Shown: positions 25,735-34,263 of the stretch, piece after piece
How the letters are laid out: the number at the start of each line of letters is the position of its first letter
Position numbering within the stretch: position 1 is the stretch's first letter
Source of the DNA: Pseudomonas sp. FeN3W
GTDB lineage: Bacteria > Pseudomonadota > Gammaproteobacteria > Pseudomonadales > Pseudomonadaceae
Assembly: GCA_030263805.2 (NCBI GenBank)
Contig: CP136010.1
Location: forward strand, 1,565,001 to 1,629,000
Direction of reading: 5' to 3'
DNA length: 64,000 nt
Notes under the pieces: generated by a model
Told to the model about the DNA's origin: nothing
The model's database searches: none
The model's input: only the letters and a program-made list of their open reading frames with translations
Made by a program: the position numbers and the translations under genes

Positions 25735-27039
25735 TTAATTGAGCTGTTCGACGCGAATGCGCACGACCTTGTCCGCCACATCATCAAGGGCTTCCAACGC
25801 AGCGATAGCATCGTCGATACGCTGCTCGACCACTCGATGAGTCACCAGAATCACAGGAACCAGGCCGTCCTGGACCTCGGCTTCCTTCTGCATGATCGAC
25901 TCGATGTTGATGCCACGCTCGGAGAGAATGGTCGCCACCTGAGCCAGCACGCCCGGATGATCCTTGGCCTGGATGCGCAGGTAGTAGGCGCTCTCGCAGG
26001 CACTGATCGGCAGAATCGGATGATCGGACAGCGAGTCGGGCTGAAACGCCAGATGCGGCACGCGATTGTTCGGATCGGTGGTCAGGGCCCGGGTCACATC
26101 CACGAGGTCCGCCACGACTGCCGAAGCGGTCGGCTCCATGCCGGCACCGGCACCGTAGTAGAGCGTGCTGCCGACGGCATCGCCATTGACCATGACGGCG
26201 TTCATCACGCCGTTGACGTTGGCGATCAGGCGGTCGGCCGGTATCAGCGTCGGGTGAACGCGCAGTTCGATGCCAGCATCGGTGCGGCGCGCGACGCCCA
26301 GGTGCTTGATGCGATAGCCCAGCGCTTCGGCGTAATTCACATCAGCCGTGGTCAGGCGCGCGATGCCCTCGGTATAAGCCTTGTCGAACTGCAGCGGGAT
26401 CCCGAAAGCGATGGACGCCAGGATCGTCAGCTTGTGCGCGGCATCGATGCCCTCGACGTCGAAGGTCGGGTCGGCCTCGGCGTAGCCTAGCTCCTGGGCC
26501 TCCTTGAGGACGTCCTCGAAGGTGCGGCCCTTTTCACGCATCTCGGTGAGGATGAAGTTGCCGGTGCCGTTGATGATGCCCGCCAGCCAGTTGATGCGGT
26601 TACCAGCCAATCCTTCACGAATCGCCTTGATCACCGGGATACCACCCGCGACCGAGGCTTCGAAGGCGACGATGACGCCTTTCTCGCACGCCTTGGCGAA
26701 GATTTCATTGCCGTGCACGGCGATCAGCGCCTTGTTGGCGGTGACCACGTGCTTGCCATTCTCGATGGCCTTGAGGACGAGTTCCTTGGCCAGCGTATAA
26801 CCGCCGATCAGCTCGACGACGATGTCGATTTCGGGGTTGTTCACGACATCGAAGATGTCCGCCGTGATGGCTGTCGTACCGGTATCGCACTTGGGATTCG
26901 GGTGCCGGGTGGCAATCTGCGCAACCTCGATTCCGCGCCCGGCACGGCGGGCAATCTCCTCGGCGTTGCGTTTGAGCACATTGAAGGTACCGCCACCGAC
27001 GGTCCCCAGCCCACAGATGCCAACTTTCACCGGTTTCAA
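25735..27039 (-). CDS. hom: Homoserine dehydrogenase
   Basis: NAD(P)H reduction of aspartate semialdehyde to homoserine. A TTG start at 27039 is preferred. GGGGAG lies 6 bases upstream, the Rossmann segment VKVGICGLGTVGGGTFNVL then begins at residue 4, and the length becomes 434 residues, as in P. aeruginosa. The catalytic region contains GTGNFILTEMREKG and YAEADPTFDVEGIDAAHKL. A C-terminal ACT domain (YYLRIQAKDHPGVLAQVATILSERGINIES) provides threonine feedback control. An upstream in-frame ATG at 27087 would add an atypical 16-residue extension. Confidence 0.95.
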   Translation of the reverse strand: MKPVKVGICGLGTVGGGTFNVLKRNAEEIARRAGRGIEVAQIATRHPNPKCDTGTTAITADIFDVVNNPEIDIVVELIGGYTLAKELVLKAIENGKHVVTANKALIAVHGNEIFAKACEKGVIVAFEASVAGGIPVIKAIREGLAGNRINWLAGIINGTGNFILTEMREKGRTFEDVLKEAQELGYAEADPTFDVEGIDAAHKLTILASIAFGIPLQFDKAYTEGIARLTTADVNYAEALGYRIKHLGVARRTDAGIELRVHPTLIPADRLIANVNGVMNAVMVNGDAVGSTLYYGAGAGMEPTASAVVADLVDVTRALTTDPNNRVPHLAFQPDSLSDHPILPISACESAYYLRIQAKDHPGVLAQVATILSERGINIESIMQKEAEVQDGLVPVILVTHRVVEQRIDDAIAALEALDDVADKVVRIRVEQLN

Positions 27040-27121
27040 GCTGAACTCCCCATTCACAGCGAGACGACCGGACCTGCCGGTCGACAAAAGAGTCGCACAT
27101 TACGAAGGGAGCAGCTTTTAG

Positions 27122-27640
27122 TCAATCAGCCTCGCCTTGCGGCGGGCGTGCCCCGGCGTCAAGCCCCAACCGCTGATGCCATTGCGCGAGCGATTCGTCC
27201 GGGTATTCGGCAAAACAGCGATCGTGTCCCTGTACCTGCGGCTCTACCCAGCTCGCCTTGGAGTCGAGCATCAGATGCGTGTGCTCCGGCGGGATAGGCA
27301 GATCGGTGTCGATCGCCGATGCAAAAGGATGCACCAGTTCGGGCCAGTTCGGATCCCACAGCCACAACGCACTGGCGCAGTGCCGACAGAAGTGACGGCG
27401 ACCATCACTGATCTTTACCTCGCCAGTCTCGGCATCGGTGATACGCGCCTGGTAGACGCCAAGATGCTCCCGCCCCTCGACCTGCAGGCTTCGATAATCA
27501 CCGCCAAGATTGATCGCGTAGCCGCCACCTCCCGCCGTCTTGCGGCAGATCGAACAGTAGCAGCGCATGAAAGGATACGGCTGCGCGGATTCAAGGCTGA
27601 ACCGCACAGCCTGACAGTGACAGGAACCTTCGAGCTTCAT
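27122..27640 (-). CDS. GFA-family (glutathione-dependent formaldehyde-activating-like) zinc protein
   Basis: 172 residues from ATG 27640. Zinc-binding GFA domain (Pfam GFA/CENP-V): EGSCHCQAVRFSLE at 4-17, MRCYCSICRKTAGGG near 25-39 and HFCRHCASALWLWDP near 80-94, with all CxC and CxxC ligands present. Family members are mostly of unknown substrate; the formaldehyde-glutathione function belongs to one subgroup only. Monocistronic, 82 bp upstream of the hom start on the same strand. Confidence 0.85.
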   Translation of the reverse strand: MKLEGSCHCQAVRFSLESAQPYPFMRCYCSICRKTAGGGGYAINLGGDYRSLQVEGREHLGVYQARITDAETGEVKISDGRRHFCRHCASALWLWDPNWPELVHPFASAIDTDLPIPPEHTHLMLDSKASWVEPQVQGHDRCFAEYPDESLAQWHQRLGLDAGARPPQGEAD

Positions 27641-27744
27641 CACGACCCACCTCATTCAGACCCATAGGGTTTGAACGCATCAGGCCAGCCAGTTCCACTA
27701 TCGGCAATCAGCCCGAACGAATCGGACCAATGGCCTCGGCAGCA

Positions 27745-28470
27745 TTACTCGGCGCCGAGCGCAACTTCGGCCAGCTGGGCCGCTGGCTGATAGCCGGGAA
27801 TCATCTGACCGTTGGCGAGAATGATGGCGGGCGTGCCCTGTACGCCGATCATCTGGCCAAGCTGATACTGCTTGGCGATAGGTGTCTCGCAGCTGGCTGC
27901 AGGCAGCTCTTCGCGCGCCTTGGCCTTGTTCATGGCGTCCTGGCGATCCTTAGCGCACCATACGCTGGTCAGGGTATTGGCCCCATGGCTACCCATGCCC
28001 TGCCGCGGAAACGCGACATAGCGAACCTCGACACCGAGACGATTCAGCTGCGCAACCTCGCTGTGCAGCTTCTGGCAGTAGCCGCAGTCAGTATCGGTAA
28101 ACACGGTGATATGGGTCTTGGGATCCTTGGGCGCAAACACCACCATCTCGCTGGCGGGGATCGAGTTGATCTGCTTGGCCACCGACTTGCTTTGAGCTTG
28201 CTCGGTCAGGTTGACGGCCTGACCATCCTTGAACTGGTAGAGATAGCCCTGGATGACGAACTGCCCATCAGCGCTGGCATACAGCTGCCGCCCACCTTCC
28301 AGTTGAACTTGATAAACCCCCGGCATCGGGCTCTCGGCAATGGCCTCGATCGGCATGTCCGGCTGGATCTTCTGCAAAGACTGGCGAATTGCCTGATCCG
28401 GATCGGCGGCCATTACAACAGTGCTGGCCAGACCTGCAACGGCGGCAGCGAACAAACGAATCACGCCCAT
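27745..28470 (-). CDS. dsbC: Periplasmic disulfide isomerase DsbC
   Basis: Rearranges wrong disulfides in periplasmic proteins. From ATG 28470 (AGGAG 5 bases upstream) it is 241 residues. Signal peptide MGVIRLFAAAVAGLASTVVMA is followed by the dimerisation domain (DGQFVIQGYLYQFKDGQAVNLTE). The thioredoxin fold has active site TDTDCGYCQKLH, and GVQGTPAIILANG supplies the cis-Pro. Upstream of it is xerD on the same strand, the usual Pseudomonas order xerD-dsbC-hom-thrC. Confidence 0.95.
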   Translation of the reverse strand: MGVIRLFAAAVAGLASTVVMAADPDQAIRQSLQKIQPDMPIEAIAESPMPGVYQVQLEGGRQLYASADGQFVIQGYLYQFKDGQAVNLTEQAQSKSVAKQINSIPASEMVVFAPKDPKTHITVFTDTDCGYCQKLHSEVAQLNRLGVEVRYVAFPRQGMGSHGANTLTSVWCAKDRQDAMNKAKAREELPAASCETPIAKQYQLGQMIGVQGTPAIILANGQMIPGYQPAAQLAEVALGAE

Positions 28471-28595
28471 GGGAACTCCTGGCAGCGACAATCGGGAAAG
28501 GCGCAAAGCCTATCATAGCCATGCCGTACAAACTGCTAGCTGCTTCTCTGGACCGCCGCTGAGACCATTGGCCTACTCTAGCACCAGCGCTTTAC

Positions 28596-29492
28596 CTAGC
28601 CACGCGGGTGGTGCGCCGCATGCAACTCCTGCAACCGCGCTCGCGCGATGTGGGTGTAGATCTGAGTGGTCGACAGGTCGCTATGACCAAGGAGCATCTG
28701 CACGGTACGCAGATCCGCACCATGGTTCAGCAAATGGGTGGCGAAAGCGTGGCGCAAGGTATGCGGTGAAATCGACGTGGCGATACCGGCGACCTTCGCG
28801 TGCAGCTTGATTCGGTGCCAGAAGGTCTGGCGCGTCATCTGATCACCGCGCTGACTTGGAAACAGCACATCGCTGGCCTTGCCTGAGAGCAAGGGCTCAC
28901 GACCATCGCGCTGATAACGCTCCAGCCAGTGCAAAGCCTCATCGCCAAGTGGCACAAGACGCTCTTTATTGCCTTTGCCGAACGTTCGCACGACGCCCTG
29001 GCGCATGCTGACCTGCTCGAGCGTCAGGCTGATCAACTCGGTAACCCGCAACCCACAGGCATAAAGCACCTCGAGCATGGCGCGATCACGCAGCCCTAAC
29101 GGCTCGCCAGTATCCGGCGCAGCCAGCAATGCCTCTACATCGGCCTCGGACAACGCCTTGGGCAAGGGGCGCCCGAGCCGCGGAAGATCCACGCGCAAGG
29201 TCGGATCGACGGCGATCTCGCTCTCGCGCAACAGGTAGCGATAAAAGCCTCTTAACCCTGACAGAAAGCGCGCTGTGGAGCGCGCCTTGTAGCCGTTGTT
29301 CAGACGCCATGCGAGGTGATCCAGAATGATCTCGCGCCCGGCGGTGACGAGACGAACACCCTGCTCCTCCAGCCAGCCGTTGAACAATGCGAGGTCGCTG
29401 CGGTAGGCCTCGCGGCTATTGTCCGTCAGCCCTTTTTCCAGCCAGAGCGCATCAAGGTAACGGTCGATGATGGGATCGTCGAGTGCGGGCAT
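28596..29492 (-). CDS. xerD: Tyrosine recombinase XerD
   Basis: Resolves chromosome dimers at dif with XerC. ATG 29492 gives 298 residues, the exact usual length; upstream in-frame ATGs would add an unrelated 33 residues. The N-terminal SAM-like domain is PIIDRYLDALWLEKGLTDNSREAYRSDL. Catalytic residues are Arg in ACGLRVTELI, Lys in FGKGNKERLVPLG, His-x-x-Arg in SPHTLRHAFATHLL, and His plus Tyr in LGHSDLSTTQIYTHI. Confidence 0.96.
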   Translation of the reverse strand: MPALDDPIIDRYLDALWLEKGLTDNSREAYRSDLALFNGWLEEQGVRLVTAGREIILDHLAWRLNNGYKARSTARFLSGLRGFYRYLLRESEIAVDPTLRVDLPRLGRPLPKALSEADVEALLAAPDTGEPLGLRDRAMLEVLYACGLRVTELISLTLEQVSMRQGVVRTFGKGNKERLVPLGDEALHWLERYQRDGREPLLSGKASDVLFPSQRGDQMTRQTFWHRIKLHAKVAGIATSISPHTLRHAFATHLLNHGADLRTVQMLLGHSDLSTTQIYTHIARARLQELHAAHHPRG

Positions 29493-29640
29493 GACAGCTT
29501 CAATCAGAACGGGTACAACAGTTTTCCACAGGCGATCCGATGCGACCAGAGCGCAAACGAATCGCTCTCCCTTCATTTGATCGCCGCACAATCGCAGGGC
29601 AACCGTCTCGCTCTGCCGGAATCGGCAAGCCCTAGAAACG

Positions 29641-29669
29641 AAAAAAGCAGCCCTCGGGCTGCTTTTTTT
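29641..29669. terminator. Rho-independent terminator after rplS
   Basis: AGCAGCCC and GGGCTGCT arms between A6 and T7 runs. It lies 15 bp after the rplS stop and ends the rpsP operon before xerD. Symmetric, so usable in both directions. Confidence 0.9.
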
Positions 29670-29683
29670 GCGGAACAGCGGTC

Positions 29684-30034
29684 TTAGACCAGCTTTTCCT
29701 TGATGCGGGCGGCCTTGCCGGACAGCGCGCGGAGATAGTACAGCTTGGCCTTGCGCACGTCACCGCGACGCTTGACGCTGATGCTGTCGACCATAGGGCT
29801 GTAGCTCTGGAAAGTACGCTCGACACCTACACCATTGGAAATCTTGCGAACGGTGAAAGCACTGTTCAGGCCGCGGTTGCGCTTGCCGATCACGACGCCT
29901 TCGAAGGCCTGCAGACGCTGACGCTCGCCTTCCTTCACCTTCACCTGAACGATAACGGTGTCGCCCGGTGCGAACGGCGGGATTTCTTTGTTCATCTGCT
30001 CGGCTTCGAGCTGCTGAATGATCTTGTTGGTCAT
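29684..30034 (-). CDS. rplS: 50S ribosomal protein L19
   Basis: Ribosomal protein at the 30S-50S interface. 116 residues, the normal length, with PPFAPGDTVIVQVKVKEGERQRLQAFEGVVIGKRN and TVRKISNGVGVERTFQSYSP. Last gene of rpsP-rimM-trmD-rplS, 42 bp after trmD. Confidence 0.98.
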   Translation of the reverse strand: MTNKIIQQLEAEQMNKEIPPFAPGDTVIVQVKVKEGERQRLQAFEGVVIGKRNRGLNSAFTVRKISNGVGVERTFQSYSPMVDSISVKRRGDVRKAKLYYLRALSGKAARIKEKLV

Positions 30035-30076
30035 GCTGTGCTCCTAAGGTCAACCCTGTGGGTTGCCATCGATACG

Positions 30077-30829
30077 TTAACTATCGTCCCGCTGGCGGAT
30101 GTATTCCGCCAGCAGCTTCTGTTCTTCTCCAGAAAGCGAGCGGCTATCCAGAAGATCGGCGCGTCGCTCCCAGGTCCGTCCAAGGGACTGCTGCAAGCGC
30201 CAGCGCCGGATGTGTTCGTGATTGCCGCTGAGCAGCACATCAGGAACACATTTACCCGCATACACCTCAGGCCGCGTGTAGTGCGGACAGTCGAGCAGGC
30301 CGTCGGTGAACGAATCCTCCTCGGCGGAACCAGCATGACCCAGGGCACCCGGAAGCAGCCTGGTCACGGCATCGATCAGGACCATTGCCGGCAGCTCGCC
30401 GCCGGACAGTACATAGTCACCAATCGACCATTCCTCATCGACATGCGCTTCGATGAAGCGCTCATCAATACCTTCGTAGCGACCGGCAATCAGGATAAGC
30501 GCATCCTCTTTTGCCATCTCGCGGACATCAGCCTGTTTCAGCTGACGCCCCTGCGGCGACAGGTAGATCACCTTCGCAGTCTCGCCCGCAGCCTGTTTGG
30601 CGTCAGCCAAGGCAAGCTCGAGCGGTTTGATCTTCATCACCATGCCGGGACCACCGCCGAACGGACGGTCGTCCACCGTCTGGTGGCGGTCTTCGGTGTA
30701 GCTTCTGGGATTCCAGCAGTTCAACTGCAACAACCCCTGCTTGACCGCACGACTGGTAATCCCGTAGTCACATATCGCTGCGAACATATCCGGGAACAGG
30801 CTGATGACCTCGACGCGCAAAGCGGACAT
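30077..30829 (-). CDS. trmD: tRNA (guanine-N1)-methyltransferase
   Basis: Forms m1G37 in tRNA using S-adenosylmethionine. ATG 30829 gives 250 residues, the family length; the longer in-frame start would run back into rimM. SALRVEVISLFPDMF opens the knotted SPOUT fold. YRPQ-like LIAGRYEGIDERF and YVLSGGELPAMVLIDAVTRLLPG form the SAM-binding knot. It begins 5 bp after rimM. Confidence 0.97.
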   Translation of the reverse strand: MSALRVEVISLFPDMFAAICDYGITSRAVKQGLLQLNCWNPRSYTEDRHQTVDDRPFGGGPGMVMKIKPLELALADAKQAAGETAKVIYLSPQGRQLKQADVREMAKEDALILIAGRYEGIDERFIEAHVDEEWSIGDYVLSGGELPAMVLIDAVTRLLPGALGHAGSAEEDSFTDGLLDCPHYTRPEVYAGKCVPDVLLSGNHEHIRRWRLQQSLGRTWERRADLLDSRSLSGEEQKLLAEYIRQRDDS

Positions 30830-30834
30830 GCCGT

Positions 30835-31371
30835 TCAGAAATCCGCGTCCCAATCGACCTGCATCTCGCCCGCTACCAGATCGATCTTCAACACGCATTG
30901 ATCGGTGTAAGGCAGCAGACGCTCGCGATCGTCCAGGCTTTCAGCGCAAGGCTTCAAGACCATCACGTCGTTGGCTCCGGTTTCGAGCAGGTGATCGATC
31001 TGACCAAGCAACTGCCCAGCCTGATTGATGACCTTCAAACCCTGAAGCTGATACCAGTAGTACTCACCGTCGTCCAAGGCGGGCAGTTCGCTACGCGGGA
31101 TGCATATCTCGAAATCGGCGTAGGTACGCGCCACTTCGCGATCATCCAAACCCTTCAGCGTTGCCACCAGAATCTTCCCCTGGAGGCGCCCCTTGACCAA
31201 CTCGACCTGCTTCACTTCGTCGCCTCGCCTTAGCGTCCAGCGTCGATAGTCCAGCAGGTTGTCGATCGGATCGGTAAAGGAATAGACCTTTACGTCACCG
31301 CGCACGCCATGCACCGAAACGATCTTGCCGATGACAACCAGGTCATCGACCGGAGCAGACGTTGCGTTCAT
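30835..31371 (-). CDS. rimM: Ribosome maturation factor RimM
   Basis: 16S rRNA processing factor that binds S19 during 30S head assembly. 178 residues. The N-terminal RimM beta-barrel is DLVVIGKIVSVHGVRGDVKVYSFTDPIDNLLDY and the PRC-barrel carries LPALDDGEYYWYQLQGLKVIN. Starts 5 bp after rpsP. Confidence 0.97.
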   Translation of the reverse strand: MNATSAPVDDLVVIGKIVSVHGVRGDVKVYSFTDPIDNLLDYRRWTLRRGDEVKQVELVKGRLQGKILVATLKGLDDREVARTYADFEICIPRSELPALDDGEYYWYQLQGLKVINQAGQLLGQIDHLLETGANDVMVLKPCAESLDDRERLLPYTDQCVLKIDLVAGEMQVDWDADF

Positions 31372-31376
31372 GCGAT

Positions 31377-31628
31377 TCAGGCAGCGGCCTTGGCAGCTTC
31401 CTTCAGCAGCTGAGCAACGCGCTCAGACGGCTGTGCGCCCTGGCTCAGCCAGTAAGTAGCGCGCTCTTGGTTTACAGAGAGCTTCACTTCCGCACCAGTG
31501 GCGATCGGATTGAAGAAACCGATGCGCTCGACGAAGCGACCATCGCGCGGGTTGCGGCTGTTGGTCACGGTCAGGTGGTAGAAAGGGCGCTTCTTGGAGC
31601 CGCCACGGGCGAGACGAATAGTTACCAT
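31377..31628 (-). CDS. rpsP: 30S ribosomal protein S16
   Basis: 83-residue small-subunit protein of standard length. MVTIRLARGGSKKRPFYHLTVTNSRNPRDGRFVERIGFFNP is diagnostic. First gene of its operon; the roughly 70-nt leader contains a GGGCCTAGGCCC palindrome and an inverted repeat that spans the promoter. Confidence 0.98.
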   Translation of the reverse strand: MVTIRLARGGSKKRPFYHLTVTNSRNPRDGRFVERIGFFNPIATGAEVKLSVNQERATYWLSQGAQPSERVAQLLKEAAKAAA

Positions 31629-31674
31629 GTGAACATCGTTCCTGTAGTCGGTGCTAACTTACTTAAGGCACACA

Positions 31675-31714
31675 CTTAAAATGGGCCTAGGCCCGAAAGG
31701 CCGCACATTTTAAG
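31675..31714. repeat. 9-bp inverted repeat spanning the rpsP promoter -10 and leader
   Basis: CTTAAAATG at 31675-31683 and CATTTTAAG at 31706-31714 are perfect inverted copies. The second includes the rpsP -10 hexamer. Between them is GGGCCTAGGCCC. Confidence 0.8.
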
Positions 31715-31734
31715 GAATGCCGGGGATTTTGCAA
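31707..31734 (-). promoter_or_regulatory. Promoter of the rpsP-rimM-trmD-rplS operon
   Basis: On the minus strand TTGCAA (31734-31729) and TAAAAT (31712-31707) are separated by 16 bp, about 78 bp before the rpsP start. Good match to sigma70 and in the expected place. Confidence 0.6.
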
Positions 31735-31831
31735 ACTCTTTTACTAAAGGCGTCAGCCTGAACGAGGCGATGCCGGGCATCAGGCTGCAGACCGCATGAC
31801 GTCGCGGCTCAGCGCCGCGACAAGCCACCCT

Positions 31832-33208
31832 CTAGAACTTCGGCATACCGCCGCCTGGGAACATCCCACCCATACCGCGCATCATCTTGGTCATGCCGCC
31901 TTTGCCGGTGACCTTTTTCATCATCTTCTGCATCTGTTTGTGCTGCTTGATGAGCCGGCCGATGTCCTGAACCTGGGTGCCTGAGCCCATGGCGATACGG
32001 CGCTTGCGCGAGCCGCTGATGATGTCTGGATTGCGTCGTTCGGCAGGCGTCATCGAGTTGATGATCGCCTCCATCTGCTTGAACTGCTTCTCGGCTGCGC
32101 CCTGAGCGTGCCCCATCTGCGACAGGTTGACGCCACCGATCGACGGCAGCTTGTCCATCAAGCCACCGAGGCCACCCATGTTCTTCATCTGCTGCAGTTG
32201 ATCGCGGAAGTCCTCGAGATCGAACCCTTTGCCCTTCTTGAGCTTCTTGGTGAGCTTTTCGGCCTTCTCGCGATCAAGGGTCTGCTCGGCCTGCTCGATG
32301 AGGCTGAGCACATCGCCCATGCCGAGGATGCGCGAGGCGATCCGATCCGGATGGAAAGGCTCCAGGGCATCACTCTTCTCGCCCATGCCGAGGAACTTGA
32401 TCGGCTTCCCGGTCACGTGCCGCACCGACAGCGCGGCACCGCCACGCGCATCGCCATCCACCTTGGTCAGCACCACACCGGTCAGCGGCAGTGCTTCGCC
32501 GAACGCCTTGGCGGTGTTTGCCGCGTCCTGGCCCGTCATCGCATCGACCACGAACAGCGTTTCGGCAGGATTGATAGCGGCGTGTACGGCCTGGATCTCG
32601 GCCATCATCTCGGCATCGACGGCCAGACGACCGGCGGTATCCACCAGCACCACATCGATGAACTTCAGCTTGGCTTCGCGGATGGCCGCCTGGGCGATCT
32701 CCACCGGCTTCTGGCTGATATCGGAAGGGAAGAAGGTCACACCCACTTCGCCGGCCAGGGTTTCGAGCTGCTTGATCGCAGCCGGACGATAGACGTCAGC
32801 CGAAACCACCAGCACGCTTTTCTTCTTGCGCTCCTTGAGGAAGCGCGCCAGCTTGCCTACGGTGGTGGTCTTGCCCGCCCCCTGCAGACCGGCCATCAGC
32901 ACCACGGCCGGCGGCGTGACCTGCAGCGCCAGGTCCTCGTTGGCCGCGCCCATCAACTCTTCCAGCTCGGCGCGAACGATCTTCACGAACGCCTGACCCG
33001 GCGTCAGGCTCTTCGAGACCTCGGTGCCAACAGCGCGCTCCTTGACCCGATTGACGAACTCCTTGACCACCGGCAGTGCGACGTCGGCCTCGAGCAGCGC
33101 CATCCGTACTTCACGCAGTGTGTCCTTGATGTTGTCCTCGGTCAGCTTCGCCTTGCCGGTAACGTGGCGAAGCGTTTGTGAGAGGCGGTCGGTTAGGTTT
33201 TCGAACAT
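31832..33208 (-). CDS. ffh: Signal recognition particle protein Ffh
   Basis: GTPase that targets nascent membrane proteins to FtsY and SecYEG. ATG 33208 gives 458 residues, the usual length. MFENLTDRLSQTLRHVTG starts the N domain. G-domain motifs are GLQGAGKTTTVGKLARF (P-loop, about 105-121), VDTAGRLAVD and TKVDGDARGG. The methionine-rich M domain that binds 4.5S RNA includes SGSRKRRIAMGSG and ends MRGMGGMFPGGGMPKF. Divergent from the CcsA-like gene; about 200 bp upstream of rpsP. Confidence 0.97.
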   Translation of the reverse strand: MFENLTDRLSQTLRHVTGKAKLTEDNIKDTLREVRMALLEADVALPVVKEFVNRVKERAVGTEVSKSLTPGQAFVKIVRAELEELMGAANEDLALQVTPPAVVLMAGLQGAGKTTTVGKLARFLKERKKKSVLVVSADVYRPAAIKQLETLAGEVGVTFFPSDISQKPVEIAQAAIREAKLKFIDVVLVDTAGRLAVDAEMMAEIQAVHAAINPAETLFVVDAMTGQDAANTAKAFGEALPLTGVVLTKVDGDARGGAALSVRHVTGKPIKFLGMGEKSDALEPFHPDRIASRILGMGDVLSLIEQAEQTLDREKAEKLTKKLKKGKGFDLEDFRDQLQQMKNMGGLGGLMDKLPSIGGVNLSQMGHAQGAAEKQFKQMEAIINSMTPAERRNPDIISGSRKRRIAMGSGTQVQDIGRLIKQHKQMQKMMKKVTGKGGMTKMMRGMGGMFPGGGMPKF

Positions 33209-33445
33209 GAGCCATTCCACGCTGGAGTGCTGAAGGGCGAGATTATAGAAGGTGCGGGCGTCCGGCCGGTACCCCGACTGCACGGCTTTTCGTATTTACC
33301 TGGCCGAGCGCCAGCTCCCGCGCGACCTGAAACCAGGGATGGATAGGCGCATCGCACGCCGTGACGATCCATAACCCGACCGCCGCTTTTGCGCCTCGGG
33401 TCTTTGTGCCACACTCACGACCTTTCGAGCCCGTTACCGGAACTT

Positions 33446-34246
33446 ATGCACCCTCTGCTACCCAGCCTTGCCGCCGCGGCTCTGTATGCCGGCGCCACGG
33501 GTTATCAAAGTTTGCGTCTGGCACAACGCGCCGTGCCGGACAGACGTCTGCTGCTGGCAGTCGGACTGCTCGCCCTGCTCGCCCACGGGATCAGCCTTTT
33601 CATCCAACTGCTGTCGCCAAGCGGCCTGCACCTGGACTTCTTCACCGCTTCGAGCCTGATTGCCGCTGCGGTCATCCTGCTGATACTGCTGGCGCTGCAT
33701 CGGATGCCAGTGGAAAACCTGCTGCTGCTGCTCTTTCCGCTGGGCTGTCTGACGGTACTCTTCGCCCAGTTCGCCCCATCCGGTACTGCACCTGCGATTG
33801 CCGAGGAGCCCGGCATACTCGCGCATATCCTGTTGTCGATCCTGGCCTACGGCATGCTGACCATTGCGGTCTTCCAGGCCTTGCTGCTGCTGCTGCAGGA
33901 TCATCACCTCAAGCACAAGCACCCGTCGGGACTGATCCGCAACTTCCCGCCCCTGCAAACGATGGAAAGCCTGCTGTTCGGCTTCCTCTGGGCAGGCTGG
34001 CTGCTGCTGTCCTCTTCCCTGCTTTCCGGCTGGCTGTTTCTTGATGACCTTTTTGCGCAGCATCTGGTCCACAAGACACTCCTTTCGGTGGTTGCCTGGA
34101 TCGTCTTCGGCCTGCTGCTGTGGGGGCGCCACCAGCTTGGCTGGCGCGGCTACAAGGCCATCCGCTGGACACTGGCCGGATTCTGCCTGCTGATGCTGGC
34201 GTATTTCGGCAGCAAGCTGGTCCGCGAATTCATCCTGCACATCTGA
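33446..34246 (+). CDS. CcsA/HemX-like cytochrome c assembly family membrane protein (YpjD)
   Basis: From ATG 33446 it is 266 residues with eight predicted helices and the Cytochrom_C_asm fold. MHPLLPSLAAAALYAGATGYQSL starts the first helix; HGISLFIQL and a C-terminal HLVHKTLLSVVAWIVFGLLLWGRHQLGWRGY segment contain conserved His residues. Family members sit next to ffh in many gammaproteobacteria (E. coli ypjD) and their role is not established. It is 17 bp upstream of the CNNM-type gene and probably cotranscribed. Confidence 0.85.
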   Translation: MHPLLPSLAAAALYAGATGYQSLRLAQRAVPDRRLLLAVGLLALLAHGISLFIQLLSPSGLHLDFFTASSLIAAAVILLILLALHRMPVENLLLLLFPLGCLTVLFAQFAPSGTAPAIAEEPGILAHILLSILAYGMLTIAVFQALLLLLQDHHLKHKHPSGLIRNFPPLQTMESLLFGFLWAGWLLLSSSLLSGWLFLDDLFAQHLVHKTLLSVVAWIVFGLLLWGRHQLGWRGYKAIRWTLAGFCLLMLAYFGSKLVREFILHI

Positions 34247-34263
34247 CGCAAACAGGCTAACCC

